From: Bacteroidales bacterium
GTDB taxonomy: Bacteria > Bacteroidota > Bacteroidia > Bacteroidales > JAIOZK01
Length of the DNA: 64,000 nt
Reading direction: 5' to 3'
Assembly: GCA_021740625.1 (NCBI GenBank)
Contig: JAIOZK010000007.1
Location: 81,493 to 145,492, forward strand
Of this stretch, positions 35,205-44,603 are shown one piece after another. The stretch's first letter is position 1; each line of letters starts with the position of its first letter. Position numbers and translations under genes: made by a program. The notes beneath the pieces are model-generated. The model had not been told where the DNA came from. It was given only the letters and a program-made list of their open reading frames with translations, and ran no database searches.

Positions 35205-35316
35205 TTTAATCCACCATTAGGCGGACAAGGGTTTAATTCCCCGCCCCTTGGTGCGCTATTTAATCCACCATTAGGCGGACAAGTTTTTCCTTTTGATACT
35301 CCGCTGCGGGGTAGTT
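35205..35316. repeat. Dispersed palindromic repeat, family A, copy 3 (inverted)
   Basis: The blocks TTAATCCACCATTAGGCGGA (twice), CCCCGCCCCTTGGTGCGC and the ACTCCGCTGCGGGGTAGT end recur from the copies at 5309, 23473 and 50436. The second palindrome is imperfect here (CCACCATTAGGCGG). Confidence 0.75.
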
Positions 35317-35339
35317 CATTCTACAAAGAGAGCTCATCC

Positions 35340-35430
35340 CTTCGTTCGCTTCGTTCGCTTTTTTCGCTCCGTTCGCTCCGTTCGCTCCGTTCGCTCCGTT
35401 CGCTTAGTTCGCTTAGTTCGCTATAGTCGT
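35340..35430. repeat. 9-bp minisatellite, array 3
   Basis: Ten or so TTCGCTNNN units lie directly beside family-A copy 3. Confidence 0.75.
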
Positions 35431-35450
35431 TTATTTCACTTCCCCCGCAC

Positions 35451-35478
35451 AAAAAAAGGCCCCGATTTACAGAGCCTT
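35451..35478 (-). terminator. Rho-independent-type terminator (minus strand)
   Basis: Read on the minus strand, AAGGCTC is followed by an eight-base loop, GGGGCCTT and a run of seven T, a seven-base stem with one G-T pair. It sits about 34 bases after the stop of the small membrane gene at 35512-35616. Confidence 0.5.
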
Positions 35479-35511
35479 GCATTTTTCTCTTTTACGATCC
35501 TTACCGGAAGT

Positions 35512-35616
35512 CTATCGTTTTTCCTCCGCTTCGCTTCCGTTTCCAAAAATCGGTTCATTTACTTTTGAGTATACGAGAAAAATCAGTGCTGCTGCAGTTA
35601 CCATTGTTAAAATCAT
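35512..35616 (-). CDS. Very small single-helix membrane protein (34 aa)
   Basis: The frame opens MILTMVTAAALIFLVYSKV and ends with an acidic-basic tail (GSEAEEKR). An AAAGGAG site lies seven bases upstream of the ATG at 35616, and a terminator-like hairpin follows at 35451-35478. This gives a complete small transcription unit between repeats. No family is recognised. Confidence 0.45.
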   Translation of the reverse strand: MILTMVTAAALIFLVYSKVNEPIFGNGSEAEEKR

Positions 35617-36006
35617 CACTCATCTCCTTTGTTAAGTAAATGTTAGTTAAATATGTTTACATATGTTAAGAAATTAACGGGAAAATGAAAATGAAAATTG
35701 CGTGAAATTCAACTATTTATACTCAATTCAAAATAGGGGGAGACAGCCACGAATGCACGAATGAATTTGGGACTCAATCTTACCCTTGAGGCGAGATCGA
35801 GTCCCGGGCTTCGACCCCCCAGACTTGTACAACGTCCAGCCTGACGTAGCGTCTCAACCAGCGAGAGCTTCGCTGAACAGTCTGTTCACCATTCCAGATT
35901 CCCTACCCAGCGAAACCCTCGCCGGCCTCCAAACCAACATACCAATTAACAAACAATTCTATTCGTGCATTCGTGGCCAATTATCCTTATTTTTGATCCC
36001 GGAACA
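35617..36006. other. Intergenic stretch before the deacetylase gene
   Basis: From 35617 to about 35740 it is AT-rich spacer. From about 35750 it contains the words GCCACGAATGCACGAAT and TTCGTGCATTCGTGGC, an inverted pair flanking some 200 bases that include AGACTTGTACAACG and TCTCAACCAGCGAGAGC. No gene is supported here. Confidence 0.45.
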
Positions 36007-36858
36007 ATGAACATCCTCACTTTCGACATAGAAGACTGGTTCCATATCCTGGGGCATCCCATCAACAACGACATCAGCCGCTGGAAGGATCAAAAGAGCA
36101 ACCTGGAGGAAAATATCGATAAGATCCTTGGCTTGCTGCTGGAGCATCAGCAAAAGGCAACCTTTTTTGTCCTGGGATGGATCACAGAGCGTTATCCACA
36201 GAGCATCCGGAAGATCAGCGAAGCCGGTTTCGAGATCGGAAGTCATACGCACTCGCACAGGAGAATAAAGGAATTTTCTCCCCGGAGCTTCCTGCAGGAT
36301 GTGGAAAGATCGATCAAAATAACAGAGGATACCCTTGGAAAAAAAGTGAAGAGTTTCCGTTTCCCCGGGTTTCAGATCAGCACAGAATACCTCTGGGCAC
36401 TCGAAACCCTATCTGATCTGGGAGTTGAATTCGACAGCTCGGTACAGATCAATTACCAGAATACCCGCATGCAGTATAAGTCATATCCAGTATACCTGGA
36501 AGTGAACGGGCATCGCCTGAAGGAGTTTCCCGTTCCAGTCAGGTACTTGTTCGGCCAGATCGTCTTCAGGAGTGGAAGCGGATTTTTCAGGTTTTTCCCT
36601 TACCGGTCAACAAAAACATTTCTCAAAAGGAACAACTACAACCTGTTGTATTACCATCCAAGAGACTTCGACATTGAAATGCTTGATGAAGAGAATTATA
36701 ATTTTTTGAGAAATTTTAAAAACCGGGCCGGGATCAAATCCTCCATTCCTAAATTTGTAAGATTGCTGAAGGAGTTTGAATTTTCAGATATTCAAACTGC
36801 CAATGAAAAAATTAACTGGGAAGAGAGCCGGGTATTCCGTCATCATGATAAGTATTGA
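36007..36858 (+). CDS. Polysaccharide deacetylase, exosortase-locus type (DUF3473-like C-terminus)
   Basis: It removes acetyl groups from N-acetylated sugar polymers in a metal-dependent way. The protein begins MNILTFDIEDWFH with the catalytic/metal acids, has HTHSH at about residues 80-84 and FRFPGFQIS, then a C-terminal part with YYHPRDFD. This N-terminal DVEDWF-type opening and C-terminal YLHPWEFD-type motif are characteristic of deacetylases accompanying exosortase/EPS loci. The ATG at 36007 gives the family N-terminus. It lies in the same region as the exosortase gene but on the other strand. Confidence 0.9.
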   Translation: MNILTFDIEDWFHILGHPINNDISRWKDQKSNLEENIDKILGLLLEHQQKATFFVLGWITERYPQSIRKISEAGFEIGSHTHSHRRIKEFSPRSFLQDVERSIKITEDTLGKKVKSFRFPGFQISTEYLWALETLSDLGVEFDSSVQINYQNTRMQYKSYPVYLEVNGHRLKEFPVPVRYLFGQIVFRSGSGFFRFFPYRSTKTFLKRNNYNLLYYHPRDFDIEMLDEENYNFLRNFKNRAGIKSSIPKFVRLLKEFEFSDIQTANEKINWEESRVFRHHDKY

Positions 36859-37108
36859 ACGGTGAGCGATGAGCAGAAGCTGCTTTTTATCGGATAAGCA
36901 GAAACTAAATGAAATCACTACTGTCCGGAAAAACGCATAGAGATTCCTCGGCTTTTCGGAATGACCGTTTATCAGGAGTTTGGGGGAAAAAGCAAAAAAA
37001 CAATGGAAAGACAATTGCGCAATTGAACAATGAAGCAATTGAACAATCGAACAATTGGGCAATCGAACAAAATAATTGGACATAAATCAAAAATAACTTA
37101 GTTTTGCC

Positions 37109-38218
37109 ATGAATTACCGGGATGATATGGCCGCCTTATTTCAAAACTATGGATTGTTGATTTTTGCGAGCTTCTTGCTTGCTGCTCTGATCACCTATGT
37201 AGCTATACCCACAGTGATCGATGTGGCCCGGGCCAAGCGCCTTTTCGACGAACCCAACGGCCGGGGATCCCATACCCTGAGTACGCCCACACTTGGAGGA
37301 CTGGCCATTTTCGCAGGTTACGTGATCTCCTCCATGATCTTTATCAACATAGAACTGATCCGGGAAGTGCAATACGTCATTGCCGGTTCCATCATCATTT
37401 TCTTCATCGGACTGAAGGATGATATCATTGCCCTCGATCCTTTGAAAAAACTAATTGGGCAGATCATAGCAGCCGGAATCATCATCGATCTTGGAAATAT
37501 CAGAATCGCCAGCCTGCAGGGTTTTATGGGTATTTATGAGATCGACTATTTTTCCAGCGCCATTTTCAGCCTTTTTGTGGTGATCGTGATCATCAACGCC
37601 TTCAACCTGATCGATGGCATCGACGGACTGGCCAGCGGTATTGGCATCCTCACCGCATCTGTTTTCGGTTTCTGGTTTTACCTTGTGGAAGAATACCAGT
37701 ATTCCATCCTGGCAGCAAGCCTTGTGGGTGCCCTTTCCACTTTCTTTCTGTTCAATGTTTTCGGGCACAAAAACAAGATCTTTATGGGGGATACGGGTTC
37801 CCTGCTACTTGGGTTTTTTTCATCCGTACTGGCCCTGAAATTCATCGACCTGAACAGCAGCCTGAGCAACCCCTACAATGTGAATGCAGCACCTACCGTC
37901 GCCATAGGCATTCTCATCGTGCCCCTTTTCGATACCCTGCGTGTGTTTACAATACGGGTCCTTAAAAGGAAATCTCCTTTCAAACCCGACCGACAGCATG
38001 TACATCACCGTCTGCTAACGCTGGGAAACAGTCATATACAAGCAACCAGCATTTTACTGGGAGCCAACATCCTGTTCATAGCATTGGTATTTCTGCTGCA
38101 GCCCATCGGGATTTACTGGCTTACGATTATCATCCTGACACTGGCCCTGGTACTTTCATACATACCGGTGTATATGGTGAGGAGGAGGAAGGAGAAGGTT
38201 GAAAGGAAAAAGGAGTAA
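37109..38218 (+). CDS. WecA/TagO-like undecaprenyl-phosphate glycosyl-1-phosphate transferase
   Basis: This enzyme starts polymer assembly by moving a HexNAc-1-phosphate from UDP to undecaprenyl phosphate. The 369-residue protein has about ten helices and the family motifs GLKDDIIALDP, NAFNLIDGIDGLASG, FMGDTGSLLLGF and the His-rich RQHVHHRLL loop. The C-terminus is a basic RRRKEKVERKKE. It precedes the Wzi-like gene by about 26 bases. Confidence 0.94.
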   Translation: MNYRDDMAALFQNYGLLIFASFLLAALITYVAIPTVIDVARAKRLFDEPNGRGSHTLSTPTLGGLAIFAGYVISSMIFINIELIREVQYVIAGSIIIFFIGLKDDIIALDPLKKLIGQIIAAGIIIDLGNIRIASLQGFMGIYEIDYFSSAIFSLFVVIVIINAFNLIDGIDGLASGIGILTASVFGFWFYLVEEYQYSILAASLVGALSTFFLFNVFGHKNKIFMGDTGSLLLGFFSSVLALKFIDLNSSLSNPYNVNAAPTVAIGILIVPLFDTLRVFTIRVLKRKSPFKPDRQHVHHRLLTLGNSHIQATSILLGANILFIALVFLLQPIGIYWLTIIILTLALVLSYIPVYMVRRRKEKVERKKE

Positions 38219-38244
38219 GGAAAAAGGCAAAAGGTAAAAAGTTG

Positions 38245-39873
38245 ATGAGATTACTGAGAATACATTTTTCTGCTTTATTGTTTTTCTTGCTGATCATTAC
38301 AGAAGTTTCGGCACAGGAGTATAATGCTTATTTAAATAATTCTTATTCCTATACGATCCGCAAAGCGATCAATGTATACGGAAGCCCCGCGCATACCTCT
38401 GTCCGGCCCATGCTTTATTCTGAGGTAAACAAGATCATTGATTACGATTCTGTTCTCATGGCACAGAGCATTCCATCAGAAAGTACTTCGGGTTTTTGGA
38501 AAGGATTGCATAACAGGGTTTTCAATGATCATCTCATCGATGTCAGGAAAAAGGACTTTACTTTCCAGATGGATCCCCTTTTTCATTTTGAAGCAGGAAT
38601 TGAAAGTAGCAGTGGCAGTGGCAGTGAGGATATGGAATATGTAAATACAAGGGGATTTCAGATCAGGGGGACCATTGGTGATAAAGTGGGATTTTATTCT
38701 TCTTTTTATGAGAACCAGGCCAGTTTTCCAGCATACATCGATGATTTCATTGAGAAATATGGTGTGGTGCCCGGGCAGGGCAGGCCGCGAAGTTTTGGCA
38801 AGGAAGGCTATGATTTTGCCATGGCCAACGGATATGTATCTTATTCTCCTTCGAAACATTTTAATTTCCAGTTCGGTCATGGAAAGAATTTCTGGGGCGA
38901 TGGTTACCGTTCACTCATCCTTTCGGATAACAGCTTCAATTATCCCTTCCTGAAGATCACCACCGATTTCTGGCGCATCAAATATGTGAATCTTTATGCA
39001 CAGTTCATGGATTATAATGTGCCCCATTCGCACGAACTCGGGTTTCAAAGAAAATACGGTACCCTGCATTACCTGAGCATCAACATTTCCAAAAGGGTTA
39101 ACCTGAGCCTGTTCGAAGCCATCATCTGGGAAGCACAGGACAGCACAGGACAAAGGGGGTTCGACATTGCCTACTTAAATCCAGTGATTTTCTACCGCCC
39201 GGTGGAGTTTTCCATCGGATCCCCCGACAATGCCCTGCTGGGACTCAACCTCAGCGTGAAGATCGGTAAACGAAATCTGGCATACGGGCAATTGCTGCTG
39301 GATGAATTCAAAATCAAGGAAGTAACTGCCATGGACGGCTGGTGGGGAAACAAACAGGCTTTTCAGTTGGGCTTTAAATCATTTGATGCTTTTCGAATAC
39401 CCAACTTATTTGCCCAGTTGGAATACAATTACATCAGGCCCTATACTTACGCCCACCGTATCCCCCTGCAGGCCTACGGGCATTACGGGCAGCCCCTCGC
39501 TCATCCCATCGGAGCCAATACCATGGAGCTGCTGGGCCGGTTCCAGTATCATCATAAACGATTCTATTTTGACTACAAAATATTATTTGCTGTGTATGGC
39601 GAGGACGAAAATGGCCTGAATTACGGGAAGGACATTTTTAAAGATTATGACAGCAGGGCCAAAGACTATGATAATTTCGTGGGACAGGGATTGCGAACCA
39701 ATTTAACTTACAACGACATTCGCCTGAGTTACCTCATCAATCCCGCTTACAACCTGAATTTCAGCATTGGGTATATCAACCGCATGCAAAAAAACGATGT
39801 GGCCGACAATAATATGAATTACTTTTATGTTGCATTGAGAACGTCGATTGAAAATTACTATTATGATTTTTAA
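38245..39873 (+). CDS. Wzi-like capsule assembly outer-membrane protein
   Basis: The 542-residue product has a signal peptide (LLFFLLIITEVSAQE) and then many alternating beta strands with aromatic ends, closing with YFYVALRTSIENYYYDF, a C-terminal barrel signature. Segments such as FNFQFGHGKNFWGDGYRSLILSD are shared with the Bacteroidota Wzi-family. Wzi anchors polymer at the surface in other bacteria. The ATG at 38245 is used; a TTG lies one codon earlier. Confidence 0.8.
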   Translation: MRLLRIHFSALLFFLLIITEVSAQEYNAYLNNSYSYTIRKAINVYGSPAHTSVRPMLYSEVNKIIDYDSVLMAQSIPSESTSGFWKGLHNRVFNDHLIDVRKKDFTFQMDPLFHFEAGIESSSGSGSEDMEYVNTRGFQIRGTIGDKVGFYSSFYENQASFPAYIDDFIEKYGVVPGQGRPRSFGKEGYDFAMANGYVSYSPSKHFNFQFGHGKNFWGDGYRSLILSDNSFNYPFLKITTDFWRIKYVNLYAQFMDYNVPHSHELGFQRKYGTLHYLSINISKRVNLSLFEAIIWEAQDSTGQRGFDIAYLNPVIFYRPVEFSIGSPDNALLGLNLSVKIGKRNLAYGQLLLDEFKIKEVTAMDGWWGNKQAFQLGFKSFDAFRIPNLFAQLEYNYIRPYTYAHRIPLQAYGHYGQPLAHPIGANTMELLGRFQYHHKRFYFDYKILFAVYGEDENGLNYGKDIFKDYDSRAKDYDNFVGQGLRTNLTYNDIRLSYLINPAYNLNFSIGYINRMQKNDVADNNMNYFYVALRTSIENYYYDF

Positions 39874-40096
39874 AATAGCCACGAATGCACGAATAGAATT
39901 GTTTGTTTACTTGCTGTATTGTTTTGTTGGCTGGCGAGGTTTTCGGTGGGTAGGGAAGCTTGTTTGATAAATGGACTGCTGAGCGAAGTCGAAGTCCTTG
40001 ATTTGCACCTCGACTACGCTCGGTGTGACCGAAGTAAGTGGGTCAGTCCAAGTACATTCCTGCCGGTAAGCAAGGCATAGTTAAAAATTACAACCT
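39874..40096. repeat. Intergenic with dispersed repeat words
   Basis: The spacer holds GCCACGAATGCACGAAT at about 39877 (also seen before the deacetylase gene), CTGAGCGAAGTCGAAG at about 39979 and CTCGACTACGCTCGGTGTGA at about 40012. The last pair belongs to the dispersed TCGAGCGAAGTCGAG/CTCGGTGTGAC family also found at 62.7-63.0 kb. No gene is seen. Confidence 0.5.
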
Positions 40097-41059
40097 ATGA
40101 AGCATAAACAAAAACGATTTGGTTTGATTGGGGCGGCAGGTTACATTGCCCCGCGCCATATGAAGGCCATCAAAGAAACCGGGCATGAACTGCTTGCCGC
40201 CCTCGACAAAAACGACAGTGTGGGCATCATCGATTCTTATTTCCCGGAATCGGACTTTTTTACAGAAACGGAACGCTACGACCGCCACCTGGATAAGTTG
40301 AGAAGAAAAGGGAAAAAAAAGATTGATTATGTCAGCATCTGTTCCCCCAACTACCTGCATGATGCACATATCCGGCTGGCCCTGCGTAACCAGGCCCATG
40401 CCATCTGTGAAAAACCCATCGTACTCAATCCCTGGAACGTGGACGCCCTGCAGGAGATCGAAAAGGAAAGTGGGAAAAGGATCTACAATGTGCTGCAATT
40501 GCGGCTGCACCCTGCCATCAAAACCCTGAAGGAAAAAGTGGAAAAGGGGCCTCAAGACAAAATCTACGACCTGGATCTTACCTATATTACCAGTCGCGGC
40601 CGCTGGTACCACATGTCGTGGAAAGGCGATATTCATAAATCAGGGGGCATTGCCACCAACATCGGAGTGCACTTTTTTGATATGATGACCCATGTATTTG
40701 GCAAGGTGAAAAGAAACGATTTGAATTACACCGGAAAAAATACAGCAGCCGGGTATATGGAACTCGACAAAGCCAGGGTCCGCTGGTTCCTCAGCCTCGA
40801 CCCCGCTCATCTGCCGGAAGAAGTTGTGAAGACCGGGCAACGCACCTACCGCTCCATCACCGTGGAAGGAGAAGAGATCGAGTTCAGCGGGGGCTTTACA
40901 GACCTGCATACGGAACTATACAGGGATATACTATCGGGTGGTGGCTACGGCATGGAAGACGCCCGCAGCAGCATAGAGATCGTGCATCATATCAGGAATG
41001 CGGAAGCGATCGGGATGAAAGGGGAGTATCATCCTTTGCTGCGAAAGAATCTTTTGTGA
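40097..41059 (+). CDS. Gfo/Idh/MocA oxidoreductase, WlbA/WbpB-like sugar dehydrogenase
   Basis: WlbA/WbpB oxidises C3 of UDP-GlcNAcA with NAD+ during synthesis of 2,3-diacetamido-uronic sugars. The protein has a Rossmann start FGLIGAAGYIAPRHM, the EKPIVLNPW motif, YVSICSPNYLHD and C-terminal VEGEEIEFSGGFTDLHTELY, which matches WlbA-type enzymes. Length of 320 residues is usual. The matching aminotransferase, acetyltransferase and epimerase are not in the window. A decayed 2-epimerase lies at 55654-56537. Confidence 0.88.
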   Translation: MKHKQKRFGLIGAAGYIAPRHMKAIKETGHELLAALDKNDSVGIIDSYFPESDFFTETERYDRHLDKLRRKGKKKIDYVSICSPNYLHDAHIRLALRNQAHAICEKPIVLNPWNVDALQEIEKESGKRIYNVLQLRLHPAIKTLKEKVEKGPQDKIYDLDLTYITSRGRWYHMSWKGDIHKSGGIATNIGVHFFDMMTHVFGKVKRNDLNYTGKNTAAGYMELDKARVRWFLSLDPAHLPEEVVKTGQRTYRSITVEGEEIEFSGGFTDLHTELYRDILSGGGYGMEDARSSIEIVHHIRNAEAIGMKGEYHPLLRKNLL

Positions 41060-41363
41060 ATGGTCAATGGTGAATAGTGAATAGACAAGACAAGACAAGA
41101 CAGCTCTTCACCATTCACTATTGACGGGACAAGATGCCCGAACATTGGTCATCGACAATCGGAAATATCCGGGAATTGTCGATTGTCCATGGTCGATTAC
41201 TATTCACCATTCACTACTCACCACTCACCACTCACTACTCACGATTCACTAACAAAAATTTAACTAGCCCCCTTTACCCCATATTTCAAAAATTCCCTTA
41301 CTTTTGCACCTATTATATTAAAAGTGTTTATTTTCAATTCGTTCAACCAATAATCAAAACCGG
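41060..41363. repeat. Repeat-rich spacer upstream of the export genes
   Basis: TCAATGGTGAATAGTGAATA near 41066 faces TTCACCATTCACTATTGA near 41107 as an imperfect hairpin with a loop of ACAAG-type hexamers. A second stretch (41195-41250) has runs of TCACCACTCACTACTCAC. The promoter for the wza-wzc pair must lie in the AT-rich part after 41260. Confidence 0.55.
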
Positions 41364-42152
41364 ATGAAACATTCCTCACGATATTATTTCAGAATATTTA
41401 TCATACTGATTGCCGGAGCAGCAATATTTTCCTCCTGCGTACCACAGAAAAAGATCAAGTACCTGCAGGTCAAAGAAGAAGCACAAATGCGGGAGAACTT
41501 CACCAATGAAAGGAAAGTAGAATATAAAATACAACCCGGGGATAACCTCTACATCAAAGTGGTCAGCATTGACGAAAAAACAAGTGCACTTTTTAATACC
41601 GCTGATACCAGAAGTTCTTATGCCATGAACTCGGATGCCGGTATTTACCTGAATAGCTATACTGTGAATGAAAACGGGTATGTGGATTTTCCCCTGATCG
41701 GCAGTGTGAAAGTAAGAAACCTGACCGTGGAGCAGGTAAAAGACGAGCTCCAGAAAACCCTGAATGAATATATCAAAGAATCGGTGGTGATCGTGAAAAT
41801 GGTGAATTTTTACGTGACCATGCTCGGAGAGGTCAAAAGACCTGGAGAATACAAGATCTACCAGGACGAGTTGAACATCTTCGAGGCCATATCCCTGGCC
41901 GGCGACCTGACCGATTTTGCCAATCGCGACCAGGTAAAGCTGATCCGACAGACCAAGGAGGGAAGCAAGATCATCGACATCGACCTGACTGACCGGGACA
42001 TTTTGGCATCGGATTACTATTTTATGATGCCCAACGATATTCTTTATTTTGAGCCACTGAAGGGAAAGCAGTTTACCTTTGCCAATTTCCCTTACGGGAT
42101 CATCTTTTCAGCCATCTCAACCACATTGTTATTGATTAATTATTTTAAATAA
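41364..42152 (+). CDS. wza: Polysaccharide export lipoprotein (Wza/BexD-like)
   Basis: The outer-membrane secretin-like protein through which polymer leaves. It has a lipoprotein signal (IFSSCVPQKK, Cys about residue 26), the Poly_export domain YKIQPGDNLYIKVVSID (about 52-68) and an SLBB-type segment with VTMLGEVKRPGEYKI. A C-terminal helix (NFPYGIIFSAISTTLLLINYF) is present as in Bacteroidota members. The length of 262 residues is shorter than E. coli Wza. The Wzc gene follows 9 bases later. Confidence 0.92.
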   Translation: MKHSSRYYFRIFIILIAGAAIFSSCVPQKKIKYLQVKEEAQMRENFTNERKVEYKIQPGDNLYIKVVSIDEKTSALFNTADTRSSYAMNSDAGIYLNSYTVNENGYVDFPLIGSVKVRNLTVEQVKDELQKTLNEYIKESVVIVKMVNFYVTMLGEVKRPGEYKIYQDELNIFEAISLAGDLTDFANRDQVKLIRQTKEGSKIIDIDLTDRDILASDYYFMMPNDILYFEPLKGKQFTFANFPYGIIFSAISTTLLLINYFK

Positions 42153-42161
42153 GCAGATCAA

Positions 42162-44603
42162 ATGAATTCGGATAATATTCAGGATATACAGAAGGAGCAA
42201 AGCATAGATTACAAAGCCTTGTTCTTTAAATTTTATGCTTACTGGCATTTTTTCGCCATTGCGATCTTTGTGACCCTGATCATCGCCTTTTTGTTCAACA
42301 AATACACAAAACCTGTATATAAGGTCAATACCACGGTCCTGGTCAAGGATGATAAATCCAGCATGGACCCGCAGGCCTTGTTGGGTTTCGGGATCTCCAA
42401 CACACAACAGAACCTGGAGAACGAGATCGGGATCCTGAAATCTTATTCCCTGACCCGGAAAACCATCAAGAACCTGAATTTCGATGTTTCCTACTTCACG
42501 GTAGATAATTTCATTCACACTGAACTATACCCCGAATCTCCTATTGAGGTGGTGTATGATTCCACTCACTTGCAACCCATTGGCATGCGATTTTATATTA
42601 CTTTTCTGGAAGACGGGAAGTTCAGGCTGGAAGCGGATGGTCAGAATGTGAAGTTGTATAATTATGTGAAGAATGAGTTCACCGAAGAAGAATACCCGGC
42701 TTACAGTTACACAAAAACATTCAGGATAGGCGAAGATATCGAGAACAAAATGTTCAAGTTCAAAGTCTACCTGACACGTCATTACAAAGAAAAAGAACAA
42801 GAAGACAGTGAGTTGTATTTTGTTTTCAATGATACGGAAAGCATCATCAGCAAATACAGGGGTTTTGAGATAGAACCCATCAACCGGGAAGCTTCCATCG
42901 TGGACATTTCACTGGAGGGGAACAACACACAGAAGGCGGCCGATTTCCTGAACGGATTGACAAACGAATACCTGAAGAGCGGTCTGGAAAAGAAGAACCT
43001 GATCGCCATCAACACCATCAATTTCATCAACCAGGAGCTGGAAGGCATCATCGACTCCCTGCGTTTTGCCGAGCAGAACCTGCAGGATTACCGGACCGAA
43101 AACACAGTGATGGACCTGGAATTCCAGGCCCAGCAGGTGTTGGAATACCTCAAAGATTTGCAGAACCAAAAGGCCGAGTTGATCATCAAATCCAAGTATT
43201 ACAACAACCTGAAGAAGTATTTGCTGAGCCGCAACGATGTGGATGAGATCGTTGTGCCTTCTTCCATCGGGATTGATGATCCCACCGTCAATGAGCTGGT
43301 CATTAAACTTACCGACCTGTATACCGAAAGAGCCGATCTTTTGCTTACATCCACATCTAAAAGTCCGCTCGTGCTCAGCATCGAAAGCAAGATCAGGGAT
43401 ATCAAGAACGCTCTCATCGAGAATATCAACAACCTGATCGAAACCTCCAAAATTGCCATTGAGGATATAGACGAACGCATCGACGATTTACTGGGCAGGA
43501 TCAGCAAACTGCCCGAAACGCAAAGGCAGTTGATCAGCATTGAAAGACGTTTCGAACTCAACAACAGTCTGTATACTTACCTGCTTGAGAAGCGTTCGGA
43601 AGCCCAGATCACCAAGGCATCCAATTTACCTGATAATGAAGTTGTCGACAGAGCGCGCATCCCTGCAAACAATGCCCCTGTATACCCCAAAAAAGCATTG
43701 AACTACCTCATTGCCCTGGTCATCGGGATCATTGTCCCGGTTACATATATCCTGACCAAGGATTATTTCAACGACAAGATCGTGGAACGCAAGGACATAG
43801 AAAATGTAACGGATATCCCCGTGATCGGGCATATCGTGCATAGTACCAAAGAAACCAAGATGGTGGTGGCCGAATCGCCCAAATCTTCCATTTCGGAATC
43901 CTTTCGCTCGGTACGTACCAACTTGCAGTATCTTGGACAGGGTAGTGAAAAACAGGTAATACTGGTGACTTCCGATATGGTTGCTGCCGGCAAGACATTC
44001 ATCTCCATCAACCTGGCATCCATTTTTGCACAATACGGCAAGAAGACCCTCCTGATGGGCTTCGACCTGCGAAAACCCAAGATCTACCAGGATTTTGGTC
44101 TGACAAATACGGAAGGGATCAGTTCCTACCTCATCAAAAAAAGCGAACTGGACGATATCATTCAAACTTCACCCATTTCCAATCTTGATGTGATCATGGC
44201 CGGGCCCGTACCGCCCAACCCCGCCGAATTGATCGCCTCCGAAAGAAACCAGCAGTTATTTGATGAACTGAGAGAAATCTACGACTACATCGTGATCGAT
44301 ACGCCACCTGTAGGTTTGGTAACCGATGCTTTCCTTTTGATGAAGCATACTGATGTGAACCTTTTCATCGTACGGCAAAACTATACCCACAAGAAGATCT
44401 TTGCTTCCATCATGAAAGATGTGGAACAAAGAAAGCTTCCCAACCTGGCCATCCTGGTCAACGATGTGAAGCTCACCCGCGATTCCTACGGTTATGGTTA
44501 TGGCTACGGCTACGGTTACGGCTACGGTTACGGTTATGGATACTACACCGACGACAAGGAAGAGCAGAAGCAGGGTTTCTGGAGTAAGGTCTTTAATAAG
44601 TAG
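42162..44603 (+). CDS. wzc: Wzc-type tyrosine kinase/chain-length regulator with Tyr-Gly tail
   Basis: It combines a Wzz domain (two helices, near residues 24-43 and 510-530, flanking a coiled-coil periplasmic part) with a cytoplasmic BY-kinase. The kinase has the Walker A variant VAAGKTFISINLA, Walker A' LLMGFDLRKPK and Walker B YIVIDTPPVG. The tail carries ten or so YG repeats encoded by GGTTAC/GGCTAC hexamers, likely autophosphorylation sites that control polymer length and export. The stop codon TAG (44601-44603) is the first base set of the adjacent MITE-like element. Confidence 0.94.
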   Translation: MNSDNIQDIQKEQSIDYKALFFKFYAYWHFFAIAIFVTLIIAFLFNKYTKPVYKVNTTVLVKDDKSSMDPQALLGFGISNTQQNLENEIGILKSYSLTRKTIKNLNFDVSYFTVDNFIHTELYPESPIEVVYDSTHLQPIGMRFYITFLEDGKFRLEADGQNVKLYNYVKNEFTEEEYPAYSYTKTFRIGEDIENKMFKFKVYLTRHYKEKEQEDSELYFVFNDTESIISKYRGFEIEPINREASIVDISLEGNNTQKAADFLNGLTNEYLKSGLEKKNLIAINTINFINQELEGIIDSLRFAEQNLQDYRTENTVMDLEFQAQQVLEYLKDLQNQKAELIIKSKYYNNLKKYLLSRNDVDEIVVPSSIGIDDPTVNELVIKLTDLYTERADLLLTSTSKSPLVLSIESKIRDIKNALIENINNLIETSKIAIEDIDERIDDLLGRISKLPETQRQLISIERRFELNNSLYTYLLEKRSEAQITKASNLPDNEVVDRARIPANNAPVYPKKALNYLIALVIGIIVPVTYILTKDYFNDKIVERKDIENVTDIPVIGHIVHSTKETKMVVAESPKSSISESFRSVRTNLQYLGQGSEKQVILVTSDMVAAGKTFISINLASIFAQYGKKTLLMGFDLRKPKIYQDFGLTNTEGISSYLIKKSELDDIIQTSPISNLDVIMAGPVPPNPAELIASERNQQLFDELREIYDYIVIDTPPVGLVTDAFLLMKHTDVNLFIVRQNYTHKKIFASIMKDVEQRKLPNLAILVNDVKLTRDSYGYGYGYGYGYGYGYGYGYYTDDKEEQKQGFWSKVFNK

